DNA from: an uncultured Eggerthellaceae bacterium
Lineage (GTDB): Bacteria; Actinomycetota; Coriobacteriia; Coriobacteriales; Eggerthellaceae
Assembly (NCBI GenBank): GCA_947632575.1
Contig: CANRPV010000008.1
Span: 1-20,504 of the forward strand
Length of the DNA stretch: 20,504 nucleotides
Direction of reading: 5' to 3'
Shown one piece after another: positions 16,125 through 20,504 of the stretch. The notes beneath the pieces are model-generated. The model saw only the letters and a list, made by a program, of their open reading frames with translations, was not told the DNA's origin and made no database searches. The position numbers and the translations under genes were made by a program. Position 1 is the first letter of the stretch; every line of letters begins with the position of its first letter.

Positions 16125-16138
16125 GGGGCAAAGCGCCC
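16125..16138. promoter_or_regulatory. Second GC-rich imperfect palindrome, at the leuC promoter
   Basis: GGGGCAAAGCGCCC shares its GGGGCAA and GCCC ends with the element at 16083-16098, 42 bp away. The two flank the -10 box, so they could be paired operator sites or incidental GC-rich sequence. Confidence 0.35.
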
Positions 16139-16165
16139 ATGAATCTGGCTTTAACGTAAGAAATC

Positions 16166-17074
16166 TTAGAGATCCTGCGTAAGAGCGCTGCAAAGGCCAT
16201 CGAGAAGCAAAATGGCGTAGTGCTGAGCCGATCGGTCTCGCCCGGCATCTTCCCACACCGTACCCGGCAAGATGATGGCGATGCGAGGTGGACGAGATTC
16301 GCGCGCGATGCTGATGGCCGAATGGATGCGCAAGCCGAAGGTGTCGTCGTCCTCGCTCGCATCCACCGAAGGTACCGAATCGCTGATCTGGTCGCCCTTG
16401 ACCAGGACGTGGACCAAAAGCATCTCGTCATCGGGAGGCACCGATAGGGCATCGGCGCTGACGATACGCGAGATGGGATTAGTGGCTTGAGAGAGATTAG
16501 ACATGCGAGAGGCCACTTCGCGGGTAAAGTCATCGGTTCCAAATAAGCAGATGGCGTTAGATTCGAGCACATCGGCCGCCCGCGCGAAACCCAAAAAGAT
16601 CTTGTGGTGCGAAGGCCCTTTCCCCTCCCACGAATGATGGAGATGATTGATGGCCTCGTAGGTGTAGGCTCCGGCGATGCCCTCGGACGGAAGCCCCATA
16701 TTCATCTGAAACTTTCTCAAGGCCAGTTCGGTATGCGCTCCAAAGATGCCATCCTCATAGCCGCAGTCGAAGCCTAAGGCACCAAGGGCTTGCTGAAGTT
16801 GGAGCACATCGTTGCCATGGAAATTGGGCATGCGCAGATACAGAGTCCGATCACCCAGCTGGTAGGTTGCATCAACCAGAGCCGACCAGACCTTGGCGTT
16901 CACCTCGTCCTGGACGGGCAGGGAGACCTTTTCGCAAAATCTCTGAAGCGCCTCAACCGTTTTAGGATCGAACACACCCGTGATGTCGGCAGCGTCTAAA
17001 AGACCGAGACGAAAGAGTCGGTCCTGAATGTCTTCCACAGCCGGGCCACGTGCTCCCGGTTTTATGGTTTCCAT
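16166..17074 (-). CDS. Protein with two peptidoglycan-binding domains and a possible degenerate amidase-like domain
   Basis: Residues about 7-68 and 85-145 of this 302-residue protein each match the PG_binding_1 fold (GARGPAVEDIQDRLFRLGLLD...DITGVFDPKTVEALQRF; then GNDVLQLQQALGALGFDCGYEDGIFGAHTELALRKFQ). Residues about 155-302 are not a clear known domain. Their length and order loosely recall Amidase_3, but the IxLDPGHGG zinc motif is replaced by IFLGFARAAD, so it should lack hydrolase activity. There is no signal peptide, so it is probably cytoplasmic. The layout resembles mycobacterial CwlM, a cytoplasmic regulator of peptidoglycan precursor synthesis, which is an analogy only. The ATG immediately follows the polyprenyl synthase stop (TAGATG), implying tight coupling. 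Confidence 0.82.
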   Translation of the reverse strand: METIKPGARGPAVEDIQDRLFRLGLLDAADITGVFDPKTVEALQRFCEKVSLPVQDEVNAKVWSALVDATYQLGDRTLYLRMPNFHGNDVLQLQQALGALGFDCGYEDGIFGAHTELALRKFQMNMGLPSEGIAGAYTYEAINHLHHSWEGKGPSHHKIFLGFARAADVLESNAICLFGTDDFTREVASRMSNLSQATNPISRIVSADALSVPPDDEMLLVHVLVKGDQISDSVPSVDASEDDDTFGLRIHSAISIARESRPPRIAIILPGTVWEDAGRDRSAQHYAILLLDGLCSALTQDL

Positions 17075-18118
17075 CTAATGCAACCTATCCACAAACCAAT
17101 CAGCCATAGAGATGAGCAGATCTCGGGCAGGTGATGGATCAAACACCTTGCAGAGATCCTCCTTGGCCTTTTCAATCAGGTTATCCGCATATTGACTGGC
17201 AAATTCGATCGATCCCGCGTCTTCCATGATATCCACGGCCTCGGCGAGCACCTCGGGGTTTTTCTCCTTAGCCGAAAGAATCTCTATCAGGCGATCTTTC
17301 TGGGGAGAGTGCTCGAGAGCATGAACCACCATGAGCGTACGCTTACCCTCGGTGATATCGCTCCGGAAATCCTTTTTCGTGCTCTCCTCACTCCCGATCA
17401 GATTGAGAAGATCATCTTGAATCTGGAAGGCAAGACCTGTGGCCAGCCCATAAGAGCGTAACGCCTCTATCTGGACTTCATTACCGCCGCCTGCGATTGC
17501 TCCTAAAGCCAGCGGTACCGCCCCGGAGTAGTGGGCAGTCTTGTGGGTGGCCATGGTCAGATAATCATCAATACTGATATCGAAGCGACCATCTCTTGCC
17601 CAGCCGATATCAAGGGCTTGTCCTTCGATGGTGTGCTTCGTCATATTGGTCAACTCGCCGAGCATGCGCAGTTTGAGCTCACCTTCCAGCTTCTCGTCGT
17701 TCATGACGGTTCCGCTGGCCAGATAAAGACCCAAATCCCCGATATTCAGCGCCGATCCCAAGCCCTCGGTGCGATAGAGACAGAGTTCCCCTCGCCGCAG
17801 ACTTGCCGCGTCGGCGATATCGTCATGGATGAGAGCGGCGGTATGGAAATGCTCTATGGCAGCAGCGGCAGACGACGCCTTATCCATGTCGCCGCCAACG
17901 ATCCGACAAGCCGCATAGCAAATCAGCGGCCTATGACGCTTGCCGCCATTTTGGCTATAGCCGAAGATCGGGTCATAGAGATAACGATTTATCTCCCCGT
18001 TTTCGCTATGGGGGATATATTCGTTGACAAGATGCCCAACTGCATTTCCGTAGCGATTTAAATACTCTTCAAAACCGATGGACTCAGTGGTACCGATAAT
18101 ATCGTTAATGGTGGTCAT
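17075..18118 (-). CDS. trans-Polyprenyl diphosphate synthase (long-chain isoprenoid)
   Basis: This 347-residue enzyme condenses isopentenyl diphosphate units onto an allylic primer to make geranylgeranyl or longer diphosphates for quinones, carotenoids or lipids. Motifs: GGKRHRP (58-64), first Asp-rich motif DDIAD (99-103) in HTAALIHDDIAD with RRG after it, EGQALD (165-170), HKTA (192-195), and second motif QIQDDLLN (232-239), where the usual last Asp is Asn. Small residues (Ala94, Ala95) at the chain-length positions before the first motif argue against a farnesyl-only enzyme. It follows pspA after 45 nt and its stop abuts the next start. The exact product length cannot be told. Confidence 0.92.
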   Translation of the reverse strand: MTTINDIIGTTESIGFEEYLNRYGNAVGHLVNEYIPHSENGEINRYLYDPIFGYSQNGGKRHRPLICYAACRIVGGDMDKASSAAAAIEHFHTAALIHDDIADAASLRRGELCLYRTEGLGSALNIGDLGLYLASGTVMNDEKLEGELKLRMLGELTNMTKHTIEGQALDIGWARDGRFDISIDDYLTMATHKTAHYSGAVPLALGAIAGGGNEVQIEALRSYGLATGLAFQIQDDLLNLIGSEESTKKDFRSDITEGKRTLMVVHALEHSPQKDRLIEILSAKEKNPEVLAEAVDIMEDAGSIEFASQYADNLIEKAKEDLCKVFDPSPARDLLISMADWFVDRLH

Positions 18119-18163
18119 GAGCTCTCACTGTTCAAAACTCGCCAAGGTGTATGATTCCGTACC

Positions 18164-18847
18164 TTAAGAAAGGCCCATCTCCTTCTTCATACGCTCCAGT
18201 TCGTCATCCACAGCCGCAGTACGACCCTTTTCGGCGTACTTGGCCGCCAAATCAGATGCCTTATCCACTGGCTTGGTATTAAGCTCATTCATGGCATTGG
18301 ACTTGTCAAGCATGCTGTCTGCCTTGGCTTCCATGCGGTTGAAGGCATTGATGGCGCCTTCCGCACGATCGCCCACCGAGGTAAGGTCGTTGACCTTATC
18401 CTGGGTCTTAGCCACAGCCACTTTAGCCTTGATGGTCTCTCTGCGAGCGTTGAGCTTGGAGATGTCGTCGACCAGCTTATCATGCATCTGGCGCATTTTG
18501 TTGGCATTTTCATGGGCCGCGTCATAGGCAGTCTGCAAACCCTCGGTCTCGCCCTCCAGCTCAACCTTCTTCGCCAAGAAGGTGCGCGCGTCGCCCTCGT
18601 TGCCCGCCTCAAGAGCCTTTCGAGCCAGATCCTCATAGTATTTGACCTGCTCTTTGTTCTCATTGATCAAACGCTTGCAACGAGTCTCTTCAGCCATGAC
18701 GCCCGCCGTGGCTTCCTTGACCTCGGCAAGGCTTTCCGTCAGATCGCGCAGATACTGATCGATCAGCTTCGCGGGATCCTCCGCCTTGTCAAGCAAATCG
18801 TTGATGTTTGCTTTAATGATGGTGGTGAACCGATCGAGAATACCCAT
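18164..18847 (-). CDS. pspA: PspA/IM30 family envelope-stress protein
   Basis: PspA/IM30 proteins are ESCRT-III-like membrane-remodelling proteins that assemble on the inner face of the cytoplasmic membrane under stress. This 227-residue protein starts MGILDRFTTIIKANINDLLD, the standard amphipathic membrane-binding helix, followed by EDPAKLIDQYLRDLTESLAEVK and long coiled-coil helices to about residue 185. The C-terminal part carries SDLAAKYAEKG (198-208) and ends VDDELERMKKEMGLS. A strong GGAGGAG ribosome-binding site precedes the ATG. It lies 63 nt after the TPM membrane protein, with which PspA-type genes co-occur elsewhere (for example the Bacillus ydjFGHI cluster). Confidence 0.95.
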   Translation of the reverse strand: MGILDRFTTIIKANINDLLDKAEDPAKLIDQYLRDLTESLAEVKEATAGVMAEETRCKRLINENKEQVKYYEDLARKALEAGNEGDARTFLAKKVELEGETEGLQTAYDAAHENANKMRQMHDKLVDDISKLNARRETIKAKVAVAKTQDKVNDLTSVGDRAEGAINAFNRMEAKADSMLDKSNAMNELNTKPVDKASDLAAKYAEKGRTAAVDDELERMKKEMGLS

Positions 18848-18890
18848 AACCGTCTCCTCCTCTAATCCGGTTAAAGCCTCTGCTTTCCTC

Positions 18891-18920
18891 TAACTTGTCA
18901 TTACTTGTCATTACTTGTCA
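18891..18920 (-). repeat. Three tandem 10-bp repeats across the TPM gene stop codon
   Basis: The plus strand reads taacttgtca, ttacttgtca, ttacttgtca in direct succession; the stop codon of the TPM gene is in the last unit. Each unit carries TAA on the minus strand, so extra copies still end the frame. This looks like slippage-made duplication. Confidence 0.9.
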
Positions 18921-20092
18921 TCATACTTATCAGCAAGGTCCTCAAGATCCTTGTCACCGAACTTTTCGGAGACAAGATCCTCATGCGAGGAATCACCTTG
19001 AATAGCATCCTTCACGGCGGCTTTGATCGGATGAGCCGTATCATCGAGGTCCTCCCGGCTCTTTTCATAGTGAGCCGCGAGATCCTCAACATCTTTGTCT
19101 CCGAACTTCTCCATAGGAGTGTTAAGGATATCTTGCATCCGCTGCTTCTCACGTTCCCGCTGCGCCATGCGACTGCGAATGATCAGGGCGATAATAATCA
19201 CGATGATGACAACAGCCACGATGATCATGATGGGTACCGTGGGATCTGGGGTGACGGTCATGATCCGCTCTCCCGTCGCCGCAAAGGCATTGGAGAAGAT
19301 CTCCTCCTCGCTTATGGAGTAATCGTTGTAATAGCGATCGAGGTAATCCCGCAAAATTCCCAACGCTTCGTCGTCGAGAATGGTTTTAGCCTGAGACCCG
19401 ACCGCGTAGCCCGCGTTCCAGTTTCCATAGCCGGTATCGCAAAATACCAAAAGGAAGTGGCCTTCATCGTCAAAGAGCTGGTCATAGAGCTCATCGGCAT
19501 AAACCGAAAGCTGAGAACTCGACTGGGTGGTTCCGTTAGGAAGAATATAGACATAGGGCTGGACGCCGGTCTCCTCATAGAAGCGGCGCAAACCCGCCTC
19601 CATCGCGGCAGAATCCCGAATCCAATCGTAGGAGGCGTCGGTATAGTATTCGGTCTCAATAACGTTGCCCGCCGCAAGGGGTGTTCGTTCTACGGTTGAG
19701 GAGCGCACCTCGTCGCTTGAACAGCCGCCAATCCCGGTCGAGAGAATTATGGTGATGATTGCCGCAATGAAAATTACGGCGATAGCCGTCACGATGCAGC
19801 CGCAGCCTGAACCTCCCTGCTGAGGTGGGCGCGAATTGCCGGAGTTCGGATCGCTGGGGCTACCTCCGTTATAGTTTGTCTCATAGCGGGGAGAATTGAT
19901 GATAAATGGCATCCCGAAGGGCAAACCGAAGCCACCGCGAAACCCGCCTCGATACCCCGAACTCGGAGCAGAAGAGCGACCTCCGCGACTGGATCCTCCT
20001 CCAAAGCCGCCAATGGAACGGCCGCCACCGCTGAAGCCCCCGGAGAAACCTCCGGAACCCCCACCGCTGAAACCGCCACCTGACCTACCCAT
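18911..20092 (-). CDS. Gly-rich TPM-domain membrane protein, partner of PspA
   Basis: The 393-residue product begins MGRSGGGFSGGGSGGFSGGF; the 57 upstream in-frame residues are rejected because AGAGGAGAGT sits before ATG 20092. Order: Gly/Ser/Phe-rich segment (1-60), Pro/Asn-rich stretch, CGC and a transmembrane helix (about 99-119), an extracytoplasmic TPM-like domain (about 143-275, with ETGVQPYVYILPNG, YADELYDQLFDDEGHFLLVFCD and YAVGSQAKTILDDEAL), a second transmembrane helix (about 287-306) and a charged cytoplasmic tail. The tail holds two copies of EKFGDKDxEDLAxxY (about 328-342 and 376-390). TPM proteins are linked to membrane-complex repair and envelope stress. It leads the operon with pspA. 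Biochemical role unknown. Confidence 0.87.
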   Translation of the reverse strand: MGRSGGGFSGGGSGGFSGGFSGGGRSIGGFGGGSSRGGRSSAPSSGYRGGFRGGFGLPFGMPFIINSPRYETNYNGGSPSDPNSGNSRPPQQGGSGCGCIVTAIAVIFIAAIITIILSTGIGGCSSDEVRSSTVERTPLAAGNVIETEYYTDASYDWIRDSAAMEAGLRRFYEETGVQPYVYILPNGTTQSSSQLSVYADELYDQLFDDEGHFLLVFCDTGYGNWNAGYAVGSQAKTILDDEALGILRDYLDRYYNDYSISEEEIFSNAFAATGERIMTVTPDPTVPIMIIVAVVIIVIIIALIIRSRMAQREREKQRMQDILNTPMEKFGDKDVEDLAAHYEKSREDLDDTAHPIKAAVKDAIQGDSSHEDLVSEKFGDKDLEDLADKYDDK

Positions 20093-20167
20093 GGAACTTG
20101 ACTCTCCTCTAGCTTTGGGCCCAATGTCCCAAAACAGGTCCCTCGCGGGAATTATCACCCTATTTCT

Positions 20168-20203
20168 AATTGTATTAGTTACTTTAATTGTATTAGTTAC
20201 TTT
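20168..20203. repeat. Perfect 18-bp tandem duplication in the TPM/pspA leader
   Basis: aattgtattagttacttt occurs twice head to tail without mismatch. On the minus strand each copy contains TAATACAATT, so the duplication also doubles a TACAAT -10-like sequence. It could be a doubled promoter or operator. Confidence 0.95.
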
Positions 20204-20207
20204 ACAA

Positions 20208-20239
20208 CGGGTCTTTTCAATTGAGGAGCAAAAGACCCG
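20208..20239. promoter_or_regulatory. Perfect 10-bp-arm inverted repeat upstream of the TPM/pspA operon
   Basis: CGGGTCTTTT (20208-20217) and AAAAGACCCG (20230-20239) are perfect complements around a 12-nt spacer, 22 bp from arm to arm, about two helical turns. No T-tract follows on either strand, so it is not a standard terminator. A dimeric regulator site or a leader hairpin fits. Confidence 0.65.
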
Positions 20240-20253
20240 GAGTGTAAATATAA

Positions 20254-20262
20254 ATTGTATCA
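20254..20262 (-). promoter_or_regulatory. Possible extended -10 promoter for the TPM-pspA operon
   Basis: TGATACAAT on the minus strand is an extended -10 without an evident -35. It would give a leader of about 155 nt containing the inverted repeat at 20208-20239, the tandem 18-mers, and a TTTGGG/CCCAAA hairpin near 20114-20133. The two TACAAT copies inside the 18-mers are alternative start signals. Confidence 0.35.
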
Positions 20263-20335
20263 ATAACCTTTCCGCGAAACTGCTATGCTAGCATTCTCGC
20301 CATGAAACGAGGCTTAAAGGCTCAAGCCTGATCGA

Positions 20336-20407
20336 GACCGCGAAGCCGCGAGGTTGTAAGACCGCGAGGCCGCGGGACCACGGGATCACGAGGCCGCAAA
20401 GCCGCGT
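20336..20407. repeat. Nine degenerate 8-bp tandem repeats (consensus RRCCGCGA) upstream of tRNA-Leu
   Basis: From 20336 the plus strand divides into consecutive octamers: gaccgcga, agccgcga, ggttgtaa, gaccgcga, ggccgcgg, gaccacgg, gatcacga, ggccgcaa, agccgcgt. Seven or more fit RRCCRCGA closely. A 24-bp super-period is also visible at 20340, 20364 and 20388. Pyrimidine-rich octamer-like units (ttctcggg, tttctcgc, ttctatcg) continue to about 20440. No gene is seen between 20093 and 20446; that gap holds the TPM leader, this array and the tRNA upstream region. Confidence 0.8.
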
Positions 20408-20446
20408 TTCTCGGGTTTCTCGCTTCTATCGATTCTCTCGACGCGT

Positions 20447-20504
20447 GGGGGCGTGGCGGAATTGGCAGACGCAGCGGACTTAAAATCCGCCGCCGCAAGG
20501 CTTA
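20447..20504 (+). tRNA. tRNA-Leu (anticodon UAA), 3' end outside the window
   Basis: The sequence matches the 5' part of tRNA-Leu: acceptor strand GGGGGCG (20447-20453), T8-G9, D-arm GCG...GAATTGGCAGA...CGC, anticodon stem GCGGA/TCCGC around the loop CTTAAAA with anticodon TAA at 20481-20483. The start of a long class II variable arm follows. The gene is cut by the window edge. No clear promoter lies directly upstream; TGCTATGCT near 20280-20288 is a weak candidate. Confidence 0.95.

Noticed and set aside
15258..16142. 294-codon open frame on the plus strand opposite leuC
   Set aside because: It mirrors the high-GC third-position pattern of leuC; no ribosome-binding site or recognisable domain.
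16044..16165. Leu leader peptide or T-box before leuC
   Set aside because: The leader is too short, with no run of Leu codons and no T-box core sequence.
18905..19699. 264-codon plus-strand frame opposite the TPM gene
   Set aside because: Antisense shadow with low-complexity His/Asp runs from the complementary coding sequence.
20302..20331. Nine-codon open frame (MKRGLKAQA) before the octamer array, with an AGGCTT/AAGCCT hairpin inside
   Set aside because: No ribosome-binding site and no link to a downstream gene; too short to support.

Overview
This window is moderately GC-rich chromosomal DNA with dense, mostly minus-strand operons of housekeeping genes. The gene content, a non-discriminating type AspRS, a DnaX with an unusual zinc site and an actinobacterial-looking mix of envelope genes suggest an anaerobic actinobacterium of the class Coriobacteriia (Eggerthellaceae-like). 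That placement is inference from protein character, not from a search.

Layout from the left. (1) The 5' part of a type-3 amino-acid ABC transporter binding lipoprotein, with an extended -10 promoter and a leader that carries a hairpin and a terminator-like element. (2) A minus-strand replication/repair cluster, SRP RNA - DedA - dnaX - ybaB - recR - multi-cluster 4Fe-4S protein. This resembles the Firmicute order scr-dnaX-yaaK-recR, with a dedA gene inserted and an unusual iron-sulfur protein at the end. (3) A lone plus-strand beta-lactamase-fold serine hydrolase lipoprotein, transcribed away from the SRP RNA gene. (4) hisS and aspS on the minus strand. (5) A leucine operon, leuC-leuD-leuB, followed 4 nt later by a 922-residue TPR protein of unknown function. 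leuC is frameshifted by what looks like an exact 20-bp deletion between 12-bp direct repeats. (6) An envelope-stress-like operon: a Gly-rich TPM-domain membrane protein, PspA/IM30, a trans-polyprenyl diphosphate synthase and a double peptidoglycan-binding-domain protein. (7) A leader and intergenic region with tandem repeats, a 10-bp-arm inverted repeat and a 72-bp array of degenerate 8-bp repeats, running up to a plus-strand tRNA-Leu(UAA) cut by the window edge.

No CRISPR array, insertion sequence, prophage or recognised defence cassette is visible. The most interesting items are the repeat-flanked frameshift in leuC, the PspA/TPM/polyprenyl/PG-binding operon (including a motif shared by the PspA and TPM tails and a possible degenerate amidase), the orphan TPR protein coupled to leuB, the MvhD-like domain held between two ferredoxin modules, and the octamer array before tRNA-Leu.
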